Positions 31,037 to 41,054 of a DNA stretch of 64,000 nucleotides are shown piece after piece. Under the pieces are notes generated by a model. It did no database searches, had not been told where the DNA came from, and saw only the letters and a list, made by a program, of their open reading frames with translations. This DNA is from Phenylobacterium deserti (GTDB lineage: Bacteria > Pseudomonadota > Alphaproteobacteria > Caulobacterales > Caulobacteraceae). A program made the translations under genes and the position numbers. Every line of letters begins with the position of its first letter. Position 1 is the first letter of the stretch. The DNA is taken from assembly GCA_945874825.1 (NCBI GenBank), contig CAMCIK010000002.1, forward strand, positions 93,384 through 157,383, read 5' to 3'.

Positions 31037-31489
31037 TCAGCGAGGTCGCGAGGCCTCGCTCCGGCCCCGTCCACCCTCGCGGACGCCCGCGGCGCGCATC
31101 TGGTCGCCCAGGGCGCGTCCGGCCACCCGGCAGTCGGCGGCCACCCGGTCCCAGCTGCGCCCGCGGGAAACGCAGTCCACCTGGCGTCCGGCGGTGATCC
31201 GCCTCAGGGCATCCCAGGCCTCGCGCCCGCCGGGCGCCCTCAGCTCGGGGGCGTAGAAGTCGGCCAGGCGCACCTCCACCCAGTCGGCGCCCCGGCGGGG
31301 GCCCAGGGAAAGGCACAGGGAATCCCCGTCGCCCACATGCACAACGGGGCCGGAGAAGCGCTCGCCCCGGGCCAGGCCGGCGGGTAGGGAGCCCTTCTGG
31401 GGCACAGCGCGGCAGGGATCGGCCAGGGCGGGGGCGGGGCTGGCAAGAATGCCTCCGGCAAGGAGGAGGGCCGCCAGGCGCCGGTTCAC
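31037..31489 (-). CDS. Secreted thermonuclease (SNase)-like protein
   Basis: Signal peptide, then VVHVGDGDSLCLSL...VEVRLADFYAPEL...SWDRVAADCRVAG. Confidence 0.72.
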   Translation of the reverse strand: MNRRLAALLLAGGILASPAPALADPCRAVPQKGSLPAGLARGERFSGPVVHVGDGDSLCLSLGPRRGADWVEVRLADFYAPELRAPGGREAWDALRRITAGRQVDCVSRGRSWDRVAADCRVAGRALGDQMRAAGVREGGRGRSEASRPR

Positions 31490-31490
31490 C

Positions 31491-33191
31491 TCAGCGCCCC
31501 AGGCCCGGAAGGTCGAAGGCCGCCAGGGCGCGGCGGGTCAGGGCCGCGTCGCCAGACAGGCGGGCCGCGCCCGAGGCCTCCAGTTCGGACAGCCGGACCT
31601 GGCCGCACAGGGCCCTGACGAGGTCGGCCCAGGTCACGGCAACCGATGCCCCTGCGCCTGACCCATCCGTGGCGACACTGACGCCGTTGCGCACATGCAG
31701 GCCAGCGGGCTCGGCGTCCGGGAAGTCAAAACGGACATGGTGGTCGATCCCCTCGGCCCGGTCGGGGTCGATCATGACCCTCAGGACGTGCAGAGCCTCC
31801 CGCGGGGGCCGCCCCGCCAGCTGGGCCGGGCGCAGGCGGTGCTCGGCCACCCGCGACAGGTCCAGGGCGCCCTCCAGCTCCAGGGCCCGGGTCAGGCACC
31901 AGTTGCGGATATTGGCCGCCGAGGTCCCCTGGGCGAGGGCGCGCAGGACGCCCGCCAGCAGGGCCTGGTCACCGGCCTCCGCTTCGGGCCGCCCAACCAG
32001 CCAGGACGCCAGCTCCAGGGCCCAGCGCAGGTCGCCCGACGCCTTGGCTGCCGACGCCTGGGCGTGCACGGCATCGGCCCCGCCGAAGCCCTCCACCAGG
32101 CGATGCGCCCGCTCGGCCGGGGGCAGGACGAAGAGCTTGCCCGGCTCGCCATCGAACCAGCCGCGCAGGCCGGCGGCGATCTGGCGCACGTGGTGCTCGG
32201 CCACGCCATAAAACTCGCTGGTCAGGTAGTCGTCGTCGCAGGCCGCCGGCAGGCACACCTGGTGGGCCAGGGCGTCGGCGGTCAGGCCCCGGTTCAGGCC
32301 CCGGACGGTCTGGTCCCAGAGGAACTGGATCGAGTCGCGATAGCGGGTCACCCGGGCGGCGATCTCGGCGGCGCCCGAGATCGGCGGGCCGTGGGCGCCC
32401 ACCATGTGCTCCGCCCCCAGGGAGAGGATGTGGTCGATCCCGGCCAGCAGGACCTGGGGGTCGCGGTATTCCTCGCCGCGGATGGCGAAGATGTTGAACA
32501 GGGTCGGCCAGACCAGGTTCTGGACGCAGGTGCCAAGCTCGGGGAACCAGAAGGTGACGCTGTCGTCGGCGTCGGAGGGAGCGTGGTGGATCTCCACCGT
32601 CAACCCGGCCAGCGTCAGCCGCTCGCCGCCCCGGAAGAAGTCCGTGGGCGGAACATAGCCGGGGGTGAAGGGCGTATGCTCGGGATTGCGGAAGTTCAGG
32701 CCCAGGCCCGCGTTGACCGGGGCGTCGGGGCCTTCGGGGGGCAGGCGCAGACCGAACTGGCGGATCAGGCCCCGGGAATAAGCCGGGCCGATCTCGCCCG
32801 AGGTCCGGCCCAGGTTCAGGGGGATTCGCTCATGCCCCAGGATCGGCAGGTCAGCGCGACCCGCATCCTCCAGGGCCGCCGTCGTGCCGCCGATGTAGTG
32901 AAAGTGGCTGTAGAGCACCGCCGCCAGGGGCGCGGAGGTCTGGGCCCGCACCTCGGCCAGGGCCGTGCGCATCTCCTCCACGCTCTCGCCCGTGTCGATG
33001 GCGATCAGGCCCTGCGGCCCCTCGATGAAGGTCTGGTTGGACAGGCCATTGCCCACCAGGGTCCAGACCCCCGGCCGCACCGCGTGCAGCCGGCGCTCCA
33101 GCCGGGCGGAATGGTCGATATGGCGAAGGTGCGCCCTCTGGCCGAGGGGGCCCGTGCCAACCTGTGCCGGATCGGCGTCGAAACTGCGCAT
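31491..33191 (-). CDS. Alkyl sulfatase-like MBL-fold protein
   Basis: IDTGESVEEMRTALAEVRAQTSAPLAAVLYSHFHYIGGT, MVGAHGPPISG, sulfatase dimerisation region YLTSEFYGVAEHHVRQIAAGLRGWFDGEP. Confidence 0.8.
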   Translation of the reverse strand: MRSFDADPAQVGTGPLGQRAHLRHIDHSARLERRLHAVRPGVWTLVGNGLSNQTFIEGPQGLIAIDTGESVEEMRTALAEVRAQTSAPLAAVLYSHFHYIGGTTAALEDAGRADLPILGHERIPLNLGRTSGEIGPAYSRGLIRQFGLRLPPEGPDAPVNAGLGLNFRNPEHTPFTPGYVPPTDFFRGGERLTLAGLTVEIHHAPSDADDSVTFWFPELGTCVQNLVWPTLFNIFAIRGEEYRDPQVLLAGIDHILSLGAEHMVGAHGPPISGAAEIAARVTRYRDSIQFLWDQTVRGLNRGLTADALAHQVCLPAACDDDYLTSEFYGVAEHHVRQIAAGLRGWFDGEPGKLFVLPPAERAHRLVEGFGGADAVHAQASAAKASGDLRWALELASWLVGRPEAEAGDQALLAGVLRALAQGTSAANIRNWCLTRALELEGALDLSRVAEHRLRPAQLAGRPPREALHVLRVMIDPDRAEGIDHHVRFDFPDAEPAGLHVRNGVSVATDGSGAGASVAVTWADLVRALCGQVRLSELEASGAARLSGDAALTRRALAAFDLPGLGR

Positions 33192-33347
33192 GAAAGCCCC
33201 TTCCTGAACTACCCGGGGGCTAGCCTAGCGCAGTTCGGGGGATCGGGGGAGAAAGGGGGGCGGCCTGGTGGCAGATAGCAGGCGAGGGATTGGAGGCACC
33301 CATCGCCTCGCCTAGACTGGACCCGAAACTGGCGGGCCTAGCTGGAA

Positions 33348-35105
33348 ATGACCGATCCTGTTCGCGGATATGACGAACGCGCCGCCGTCTTTGTGCACCA
33401 GTATGAGCAACTCGACCCGGAGACGGTCCACGCCCAGTTCCTCGACTGCCTGCCGGAAGGGGCGGACAGGCTGGCCCTCGACATCGGCGCAGGATCCGGG
33501 CGCGATGCGGCCTGGCTGCGGCGAAGGGGTTTTGAGGTCATCGCGGTCGAACCCTCCCCTGGCATGCGGGTGGCGGGCCAGAGCCTACATCCGGACCCCC
33601 TGATCCGTTGGGTTGACGACAGGCTGCCATCCCTTGCTGCCACCCATCGGCTCGGCCTCGCCTTTGACGTCATCCTGCTGAGCGGCGTCTTGATGCATGT
33701 GACGCCCGAAGACCGGCCGCGGGCCTTCCGGAAGGTGGTCACCCTCCTGAAACCGGGCAGCGTCCTGCTCATCTCCGTCCGCGATGGTTCCGGCGAGAGC
33801 GACAGGCCCATGTGGCCGGTCTCCCGGGGCGAGGTCGAAAGCTACGCTCGGGCCCACGGGCTGAACATGGTCCGGATCGGCTCGAACCCCGACCTCCGGG
33901 GGCGGACAGCCGTCACCTGGACGACCTTCGCCCTGTCCCTGCCCGACGATGGGGCCGGCGCCCTGCCCCTGCTGAGGGGCATCATCCTGAACGACGACAA
34001 GTCCGCGACCTACAAGCTCGGCCTGCTTCGTGCCGTCGCCCGGATCGCGGACGCCGCGCCGGCCCTTGCGGTCGAGCGCGCGGACGAGGACGTCGTGGAC
34101 CTGCCGCTTGGAGCGGTGGCCCTCAACTGGCTCCGTATGTACCTACCCCTGGCGGCGGCGGGACTGCCCCAACTCCCCGGAAACCAGGGTGCCGACCGGC
34201 TGGGTTTCGCCAAGGACGCCTTTCGGCGCCTCCTTGCAGAAGGCGTCGTCGGGCAGGACCTGAGGATCGGGTCGACCTTCTCAGGGGAGAGGGCAGCGAC
34301 GCTGGCGAAGGCCCTGGCTGACGCCCGGAATACCATCTCCAGCATGCCTGCCCATTTCACGCGCTACCCGAACTCCGACGCACAGGTCTTCATCGCCAGA
34401 CCTGCCAAGCCCCTCGGGTTCAACGGTGAGATCATCCTCGATGGAGACACCCTGAGGTCGTTTGGGACCCTGGCCGTCCCGGGGCCGATCTGGCGGACCC
34501 TGCAAAGACTAGGAGCCTGGGTGGAACCGGTCCTTGTCAGTGAATGGGCGCGCCTGGTCGAAGGCTTCGCCGTGCGGATGGGGCGCAAGCTTGAGCCAGG
34601 GGAAGTCGAGGCGGGCCTTCGGTGGCTCGACCCGGAAAGGGACACCCGCCTCGCCCGTATGGTCGCGATCCAGCGCCTGGACCGTGGAGAGACGATCCAT
34701 TGCGTCTGGACAGGGAGTCGCCTGAAGCGGGACGCCTTCGACATCGACCACTGCCTTCCCTGGTCCGCATGGCCCTGCGGCGACCTTTGGAACCTGCTGC
34801 CGGCCAGCGCCTCGGTCAATCGCAACGAGAAGCGGGAGCGGCTGCCGGCCCCTGCCGCCCTCCATGAAGCGCGAAGCGGGATTACGGAATGGTGGCGCCA
34901 GGCCTGGGACGCCGACGAAGCCCTGGCACAACAGTTCCGGCGGGAAGCCGCGGCAGCGCTCCCGCTGCACGGTGGCGGCGACCTCGACGACATTTTTTCA
35001 GGGCTGGAATGGCGCAGGCTGCGCCTGAGACAGGACCAGCAGGTCCAGGAATGGGCGGGCCCCAAACCCAGGAAGTCGCCGGCTGCAACCAACGCCGAAT
35101 CTTGA
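33348..35105 (+). CDS. Fusion protein: class I SAM methyltransferase plus HNH endonuclease
   Basis: N-term LALDIGAGSGRDAAWLRRRGFEVIAVEPS; C-term IHCVWTGSRLKRDAFDIDHCLPWSAWPCGDLWNLLPASASVNRNEKRERLP (HNH). Confidence 0.85.
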   Translation: MTDPVRGYDERAAVFVHQYEQLDPETVHAQFLDCLPEGADRLALDIGAGSGRDAAWLRRRGFEVIAVEPSPGMRVAGQSLHPDPLIRWVDDRLPSLAATHRLGLAFDVILLSGVLMHVTPEDRPRAFRKVVTLLKPGSVLLISVRDGSGESDRPMWPVSRGEVESYARAHGLNMVRIGSNPDLRGRTAVTWTTFALSLPDDGAGALPLLRGIILNDDKSATYKLGLLRAVARIADAAPALAVERADEDVVDLPLGAVALNWLRMYLPLAAAGLPQLPGNQGADRLGFAKDAFRRLLAEGVVGQDLRIGSTFSGERAATLAKALADARNTISSMPAHFTRYPNSDAQVFIARPAKPLGFNGEIILDGDTLRSFGTLAVPGPIWRTLQRLGAWVEPVLVSEWARLVEGFAVRMGRKLEPGEVEAGLRWLDPERDTRLARMVAIQRLDRGETIHCVWTGSRLKRDAFDIDHCLPWSAWPCGDLWNLLPASASVNRNEKRERLPAPAALHEARSGITEWWRQAWDADEALAQQFRREAAAALPLHGGGDLDDIFSGLEWRRLRLRQDQQVQEWAGPKPRKSPAATNAES

Positions 35106-35148
35106 GGGCGGCAGGAGTTCAGTTCGCCCGCTTCAAAGCGGCGTTCGC

Positions 35149-35472
35149 CTACTTCCGCTTTTGCTTCCGGGCGACGTAGCGGAGGTCGCGGGCTTCTTTC
35201 TGGCGGGCGCGGAGGTCCAGGTCACGGGCTTCCTGGGTGATGGCCTCATCTTCCAGGCGCAGGCGCTCGGCCTCGGCGGCGGCGGCGCGCTTGGCGTCGC
35301 GCTCGGCGTTGCGGGCGGCGCGGACGGCCTCCAGCTCGGCGGCGGCAGCGGCCTTGCGGGCCTCGAGATTGGGATCAATGACGTGGGGCTTGGGTTTGAA
35401 GCGTTCCAGCATCGCCTTCTTGGCGGCGGCTGCCGTCTCCTGGCGTTCTGCGCGCTCTGCAATTTTTTTCAT
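35149..35472 (-). CDS. DUF6481-like small charged protein
   Basis: ERFKPKPHVIDPNLEARKAAAAAELEAVRAARNAERDAKR... Confidence 0.65.
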   Translation of the reverse strand: MKKIAERAERQETAAAAKKAMLERFKPKPHVIDPNLEARKAAAAAELEAVRAARNAERDAKRAAAAEAERLRLEDEAITQEARDLDLRARQKEARDLRYVARKQKRK

Positions 35473-35585
35473 GCTTCTGGGTTCGAACCTTTGGTCTCAG
35501 ATTTCCGACTTCGGGGCCCGGTTCCGGGTCGCCGCCGCCTGCCCCGATATGGCGGGACGCAAGGCCTGCGGGTCTATCGACTTAC

Positions 35586-35660
35586 TGGAGCGGGCGAGGC
35601 GATTCGAACGCCCGACCCCAACCTTGGCAAGGTTGTGCTCTACCCCTGAGCTACGCCCGC
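35586..35660 (-). tRNA. tRNA-Gly (GCC), CCA encoded
   Basis: Minus strand GCGGGCGTAGCTCAGGGGTAGAGCACAACCTTGCCAAGGTTGGGGTCGGGCGTTCGAATCGCCTCGCCCGCTCCA; cloverleaf with GCC anticodon. Confidence 0.97.
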
Positions 35661-35739
35661 GCTCCGTGAGGCCCCTTGCGGGACCCCGATGTTCGGGAGC
35701 CGGCTTATGGCAGAGGGCCGGCGGCTTGGCAAGACGGTC

Positions 35740-36483
35740 TCAGCCCAGGAAGCGGGGGGTCTTGAGGCGGCGCTTGTTCACATGCTCAGTGGGGGCGGGG
35801 CCGGTCTCGTCGGGCAGTTCACCGCGGAAATAGAAGCGTTGCCAGGCCTCCTTGGTGGCCTCGGGGTCGAAGCGCATGATCCGACGGTTGAACTCGGCCC
35901 GGTGCTTTTCCCAGGCGTCATACTGGCCGCGCAGCTCGGGGTTGCGGGACATGGAGCGGATCACCGGCTGGAAGTCGGCCAGCTCGCGGTCCTTCATCAG
36001 GGTGATGAAGCAGAAGGGCTCGCCCTTCTCGAACCGCACCCGGCCCGGGCGGGTGAAGATCCAGTTCATGGTGAAGGGGAAGGGCAGCCAGTCGGTCTCG
36101 ACCAGGCCCGACAGGGGCTGGATGCCGTCCTTCACATGGTTGGGCGGGCCCTGGGCCAGGACCGACCAGCCGGGCGGGGTGCGGAAGAGATAGCCCGGGT
36201 GCATGGTGACGACGCCCGAGGAGAAGTGGCTCATGACGAAGCGGTGGAACTCCGGGTGGGGCCGGTCGGGGGTGAGGGTGATGTCCTCCTGCATGACCCC
36301 GCCGTTCCACTCCGCGGTGAAGCTCATGGGGCAGAGGATCTCCCAGCCCGTGGTGTTGGCCATGGACAGGGGCAGGCAGCGATAGGGGTGCCGGGAGGCG
36401 AACTTGTCCATCCAGGCGCGTTGGGGCCGGCCGGGCACGATCTCCGGCGGGCGATCGGCGGTGGGATAGCACTCAAGCTCCAT
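35740..36483 (-). CDS. DUF6065-like hypothetical protein
   Basis: [52 protein letters not shown]; internal Met avoids overlap with the divergent gene. Confidence 0.7.
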   Translation of the reverse strand: MELECYPTADRPPEIVPGRPQRAWMDKFASRHPYRCLPLSMANTTGWEILCPMSFTAEWNGGVMQEDITLTPDRPHPEFHRFVMSHFSSGVVTMHPGYLFRTPPGWSVLAQGPPNHVKDGIQPLSGLVETDWLPFPFTMNWIFTRPGRVRFEKGEPFCFITLMKDRELADFQPVIRSMSRNPELRGQYDAWEKHRAEFNRRIMRFDPEATKEAWQRFYFRGELPDETGPAPTEHVNKRRLKTPRFLG

Positions 36484-36585
36484 GGCGGGCTCCCGGTCCT
36501 TGTGGTTTCCAACCTTCCCCTTAGCGAGGGCGCGCGCGCAGCGTCCACCGCTTTTCCAGGGGGCGGGGGAAGGGTAAGGAGCCCT

Positions 36586-37104
36586 ATGCTCGACCGCGCC
36601 GGCCTCTTCTCCCTCTTCGACCAGCTGGGGATGGTGCACGCCACCCTGGACCATCCGGCGGTCTTCCGGGTGGGCGAGGGCGGGGCGATCAAGGCGAGGA
36701 TCCCCGGCGCCCACACCAAGAACCTGTTCCTGAAGGACGCCCGGGGCGACCTCTGGCTGGTCTGCGCAAAGGACGACACGGCCATCGACCTGAAGCGGCT
36801 GCATGGGGTGATCGGCTCGGCGCGGCTGTCCTTCGGCCCGCCGGAGCTGATGGCCGAAACCCTGGGGGTGACACCGGGCTCGGTGACCCTGTTCGCCCTG
36901 GCCAATGATCCCCTGCACCGGGTGCGGCTGGTCCTGGACCTGGCCCTGGCGCAGGCGGAAGAGGTCAGCTTCCATCCGCTCGAGAACACCGCCACCACCA
37001 CGGTGGGCCAGGACGGGCTGAGGGCCTTCCTCGACCACCTGGGCCGCGAGCCTTTGGTGGTGGATTTCCCTCGGCTGGCCCTTTGTTCGCTTCCGGCGCG
37101 TTGA
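36586..37104 (+). CDS. Prolyl-tRNA editing protein (YbaK/ProX family)
   Basis: [47 protein letters not shown]. Confidence 0.88.
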   Translation: MLDRAGLFSLFDQLGMVHATLDHPAVFRVGEGGAIKARIPGAHTKNLFLKDARGDLWLVCAKDDTAIDLKRLHGVIGSARLSFGPPELMAETLGVTPGSVTLFALANDPLHRVRLVLDLALAQAEEVSFHPLENTATTTVGQDGLRAFLDHLGREPLVVDFPRLALCSLPAR

Positions 37105-37158
37105 AGCCGAGGCCCGGAAGGTCCATCTTGTCGCCTCAAGTCCAGCATGGAGAGTCCC

Positions 37159-38067
37159 ATGGCGCTAATCGGTGAGAACTCGGGGCCCCCGGCGGGCGCG
37201 ATGCCCGCGGGGCTGATCAAGGACGGGACGGACGCCGGCTTCATGGCCGACGTGATCGAGGCCTCGCGGGAGACGCCGGTCATCGTCGACTTCTGGGCGC
37301 CCTGGTGTGGCCCCTGCAAGCAGTTGGGCCCAGCCATTGAGCGCGCCGTCACCGCCGCCCGGGGCAAGGTGAAGCTGGTGAAGATCGATATCGACCAGCA
37401 TCCCCAGTTCGCCGGCCAGCTGCGCGTCCAGTCGATTCCCGCCGTCTTCGCCTTCGTGGACGGCCGGCCTGTGGACGGCTTCACGGGCGCCCTGCCGGAG
37501 AGCCAGATCAAGGCCTTCGTCGAACGCCTGGCCGCCCAGGCCCCCGCCGACGCCGGCGACGAGCTGATCGCCGTCGGCCGCGAGGCCCTGGAGGCCGGCG
37601 ACCTCAGCACCGCCGCCCAGGCCTTCGCCCGGGTGCTGCAGGCCGACCCCCAGGACGTCCGCGCCCTGGGCGGCATGGCCCGGGTCTATCTCGACGGGGG
37701 CGACCTGGCGCGCGCCGCCGAGATCGTCGGCATGGCGCCGGCGGGTGCCAAGGACCCGGGGCTGGAAAGCGTCCGCGCGGCCCTGGCCCTGGCCGAGGCT
37801 GCCCCTGCCGAGACCGCCGCCTTCGAGGCGCGCCTGGCCGCCAATGCCGCCGACCATGAGGCCCGCTTCGAGCTGGCCCGGGCCCTGGCGGGTACCGGCC
37901 GGCTGGACGCCGCCGCCGATCACCTCCTGCAGATCCTCGCCGCCGACCGCGACTGGAACGAGGGCGCGGCCCGCGCCCAGCTCCTGACCGTCTTCGAGGC
38001 AGCGGGCGGGGCCTCCGACCTGGCGCGCCAGGGCCGCCGGCGCCTGTCCGCCATCCTGTTCACCTAG
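37159..38067 (+). CDS. Thioredoxin/YbbN-type co-chaperone (TPR)
   Basis: VIVDFWAPWCGPCKQLGPAIE, C-terminal TPR-like region. Confidence 0.92.
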   Translation: MALIGENSGPPAGAMPAGLIKDGTDAGFMADVIEASRETPVIVDFWAPWCGPCKQLGPAIERAVTAARGKVKLVKIDIDQHPQFAGQLRVQSIPAVFAFVDGRPVDGFTGALPESQIKAFVERLAAQAPADAGDELIAVGREALEAGDLSTAAQAFARVLQADPQDVRALGGMARVYLDGGDLARAAEIVGMAPAGAKDPGLESVRAALALAEAAPAETAAFEARLAANAADHEARFELARALAGTGRLDAAADHLLQILAADRDWNEGAARAQLLTVFEAAGGASDLARQGRRRLSAILFT

Positions 38068-38069
38068 CC

Positions 38070-38720
38070 ATGGCGCGCCCGGCCCTTCCTGTTGACCTGC
38101 CGAAGACCCTGCCGGTGTTCCCGCTGGACGGGGCCCTGCTGCTGCCCGGTGCGGAGCTGCCCCTGCGCATCTTCGAGCCGCGCTACCTGAACATGCTGGA
38201 CGACGTCATGGGCGATGCCCGGATGATCGGCATGATCCAGACTTCCGGAGGCGGCCCGGCCCGGCCTGGCCTGGCCCGCATTGGCTGCGCCGGGCGGGTG
38301 ACCCGTTTCCGGGAGGGTGCCGAGGGCGACTACCTGATCACCCTGACCGGGGTCTGCCGGTTCCGGATCGCCGAGGAGCTGGCCCGGCCCACCCCCTACC
38401 GCCAGGTGCGGGCCGATTTCGGACCCTTCTCCGAGGACCTGACCCCCGGGCGCCGGACCGGCGGAGAACGCACGCGCCTGGCCCGGGCCCTGAAGACCTA
38501 TCTCAACCGGCGCGAGATGGACGTGGACGACCAGGCCATTGAAGCCGCACCGCTTGACGAGCTGGTGGCGGGCCTGGCCATGAACCTGCCCTTCTCCCCC
38601 GCCGAGAAGCAGGCCCTGCTGGAGGCTCCGGACCGGTCCGACCGGCAGGACGTCCTGACCGCGCTCCTGGAGATCGACTCCCTGTCGGACGACGACGGCC
38701 CGCCGGAAACCCTTCAGTAG
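38070..38720 (+). CDS. LON peptidase substrate-binding domain protein
   Basis: [44 protein letters not shown]. Confidence 0.9.
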   Translation: MARPALPVDLPKTLPVFPLDGALLLPGAELPLRIFEPRYLNMLDDVMGDARMIGMIQTSGGGPARPGLARIGCAGRVTRFREGAEGDYLITLTGVCRFRIAEELARPTPYRQVRADFGPFSEDLTPGRRTGGERTRLARALKTYLNRREMDVDDQAIEAAPLDELVAGLAMNLPFSPAEKQALLEAPDRSDRQDVLTALLEIDSLSDDDGPPETLQ

Positions 38721-38728
38721 GACCTGAG

Positions 38729-38938
38729 ATGACCGATTCCCCGACGGATGCGCCGCTTCCACCCCTCGACGCCGGGCTCGACCCCCGCCTTCTGGAGATC
38801 CTGGTCTGCCCGGTGACCCACGGGCCCCTGGAGTATGACCGGGTGGCCGGCGAGTTGATCAGCCGCAAGGCCAGCCTGGCCTATCCGGTCCGGGATGGCG
38901 TTCCCATCATGCTGCCCGAGGAAGCCCGGGAGCTCTGA
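38729..38938 (+). CDS. Trm112 family protein
   Basis: [49 protein letters not shown]. Confidence 0.9.
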   Translation: MTDSPTDAPLPPLDAGLDPRLLEILVCPVTHGPLEYDRVAGELISRKASLAYPVRDGVPIMLPEEAREL

Positions 38939-38945
38939 GGGCCTG

Positions 38946-40187
38946 TCAGGGCGCCTGGCCGCGCAGCAGGCGGGGCAGGTCACCGACGGCGCCACCGGCC
39001 TCCTGCATGAAAAAACGGCGAGCGGGGCCGATCCGGTTGACCGCCGACAGACCCACGCCACGGACCGCCCTCAGCAGGGGACTGTCGTTGGAGAAGAGGC
39101 GCACGAAGACGTCCGCCGCCACCGCCAGTCCGATGTTGTCGACGCTGCGCCAGCGGGCGTAGCGGTCCAGCACGACCTCCGACCCGATGTCCTCGCCCAG
39201 GCGCGCGGCCTCAGCCAGCACCTGGGCCAGGGCAGCGGCGTCCTTCAGGCCCAGGTTCAGGCCCTGGCCGGCGACCGGGTGGACCCCGTGGGCGGCGTCG
39301 CCGAGGAGGGCGGCCCGGGGGCCGGTGATCCGCTCGGGCAGGTGCAGGGACAGGGGATAGGTGAAGACCGGCCCGTCCAGGCGGGCACCGCCGAGGAGGT
39401 CGCCGAACCGGCGCTGGAGGTGGGCGTGGAACACCTCCGGCCGGGCCAACTGCAGGGCTTCGGCCCGGGCAGGGGACTCGGTCCAGACCAGGCTCGCCCT
39501 CTGGTCGGTCAGGGGCAGGATGGCGAAGGGACCTGAGGGCAGGAAGTATTCATGGGCCATACCGCCATGCGGCTGGTCGAGGCGAACCGTCGCGACGACC
39601 CCGGCCTGCGGATAGGTCCAGCCCGTGCTGCGGATCCCTGCCCCGGCGGCCACGGCAGAGTCCCGGCCCTCGGCACCGACGGCCAGGGGGGCGGCCAGGA
39701 CCCGGCCATCCTCCAGGCGCACAGAGGCCGCACCCGGAGTGAAATCGACCCCGACCACCCGCGCCGGAGCCAGCACCTCAAGGCCTTCCCGCCGGACCGC
39801 AGCAGCCAGGGCCGCCCGGATCCGCCGGTTCTCGATCATGTAGCCCAAGGCCTCGCCCTCTGACCGGTCAGCGATCTCGGCGGCATCGAAGCGGAGGAAG
39901 GCTGAGCCGGGGCGACCCGCCGAGGCACCGGGCGTCCGGCCGTCCGTGACAAGGATCTCGCCGATCCGCTCGGCGTGCGGCTCCAGGTCGCCTGCAAGAC
40001 CGAGGGCCCGCCATTGGCGGAAGCTGGAATAGGCGATGGCCGAGGCCCGGCCGTCGAAGTCCGGCGCCACCCGGGCTTCGAAGGGCTGAGCATCCACCAG
40101 GAGGGGCTTCAGACCGCCCCGGGCCAGGCCCAGGGCGAGGGTCGCGCCGGCCATGCCAGCCCCGGAGATGATCACATCGGCGTCCAT
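38946..40187 (-). CDS. UbiH/COQ6 family FAD-dependent hydroxylase
   Basis: DVIISGAGMAGATLALGLARGG, RAALLGDAAHGVHPVAGQGLNLGLKDAAAL. Confidence 0.9.
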   Translation of the reverse strand: MDADVIISGAGMAGATLALGLARGGLKPLLVDAQPFEARVAPDFDGRASAIAYSSFRQWRALGLAGDLEPHAERIGEILVTDGRTPGASAGRPGSAFLRFDAAEIADRSEGEALGYMIENRRIRAALAAAVRREGLEVLAPARVVGVDFTPGAASVRLEDGRVLAAPLAVGAEGRDSAVAAGAGIRSTGWTYPQAGVVATVRLDQPHGGMAHEYFLPSGPFAILPLTDQRASLVWTESPARAEALQLARPEVFHAHLQRRFGDLLGGARLDGPVFTYPLSLHLPERITGPRAALLGDAAHGVHPVAGQGLNLGLKDAAALAQVLAEAARLGEDIGSEVVLDRYARWRSVDNIGLAVAADVFVRLFSNDSPLLRAVRGVGLSAVNRIGPARRFFMQEAGGAVGDLPRLLRGQAP

Positions 40188-40433
40188 GGCGCGATATTCC
40201 GCCGCCGGACCACTGACGTCCAGCCCCCTCTCGCGCGGTACCCGGGCGTCGGTGATGATTCATGGACGTTAGGGTCCATTCGGAGTTGTGCCCCGCGGCG
40301 GTGCGGCCCAAGGTGGCATCGAGGGAGACGGGAAGCTCCCCGATACAGTTTAGGGGGAAGCGATGAGCTGTCGGCGTCCACGGCGACCGGAAGGTCGTAA
40401 TGCGATCCAAGTGGCGTCCGGAGGGGGTCTCTG

Positions 40434-41042
40434 ATGCCCCGGCGCATGGGTCAGGTCGATGAATCCAAAGGGCTCGCCATCCTCGAGGCGGCGCGCCAGG
40501 CCCTTGCCGAACGCGGCATGGGCGCATCGATCGAGGACATCGCCCGGCGAGCGAAGGTCTCCAAACAGACGGTCTACAATCGGTTCGGCTCGAAGGCCGA
40601 GTTGGTCAGGGTGCTGATCGAGCGCCGGGTGGACCAGATCACCGCCCACCTGGACAGCCCCAGGGCGGGTACCGGCCCGGAGGAGGCCCTGGCGGGTTAT
40701 GCCCGGGTGGTGCTGGAAAGCATCGCCACGCCTTCGTCCATTGCCATCCTGCGGATCCATATCCAGAGCGCGGCGGAGATGCCCGACCTAGCCCGGACCT
40801 TCTTTGAGTCCGGGACCCGGACCTCCCGGGCCCGGCTGGCCGCCTTCCTCGATGGCGAGACGCGGGCCGGGCGACTGCGAATCGACGACTGCGCCCTGGC
40901 CGCGGAGTTCTTCGCCGGCATGGTGATCGGCTCGCACCAGACCGGTAGGCTCCTAGGGGTGGACTCCGACTTGAAGGCGCCGATCATCGACCGGATCTCC
41001 CGGGAGGCGGCCAGCCGCTTCGTCCGCGCCTACGGCCCCTGA
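40434..41042 (+). CDS. TetR/AcrR family regulator
   Basis: ILEAARQALAERGMGASIEDIARRAKVSKQTVYNRFGSKAELV. Confidence 0.92.
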   Translation: MPRRMGQVDESKGLAILEAARQALAERGMGASIEDIARRAKVSKQTVYNRFGSKAELVRVLIERRVDQITAHLDSPRAGTGPEEALAGYARVVLESIATPSSIAILRIHIQSAAEMPDLARTFFESGTRTSRARLAAFLDGETRAGRLRIDDCALAAEFFAGMVIGSHQTGRLLGVDSDLKAPIIDRISREAASRFVRAYGP

Positions 41043-41054
41043 AGGGCCGGAGCC

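Noticed and set aside
33348-33900. Restriction-modification DNA methylase in the fusion gene
   Set aside because: No DPPY/NPPF/PCQ motif; the domain resembles small-molecule or tRNA-type class I methyltransferases.
33200-35700. Genomic island integrated at tRNA-Gly
   Set aside because: No integrase, transposase or duplicated tRNA 3' segment found in the window; kept only as a low-interest observation.
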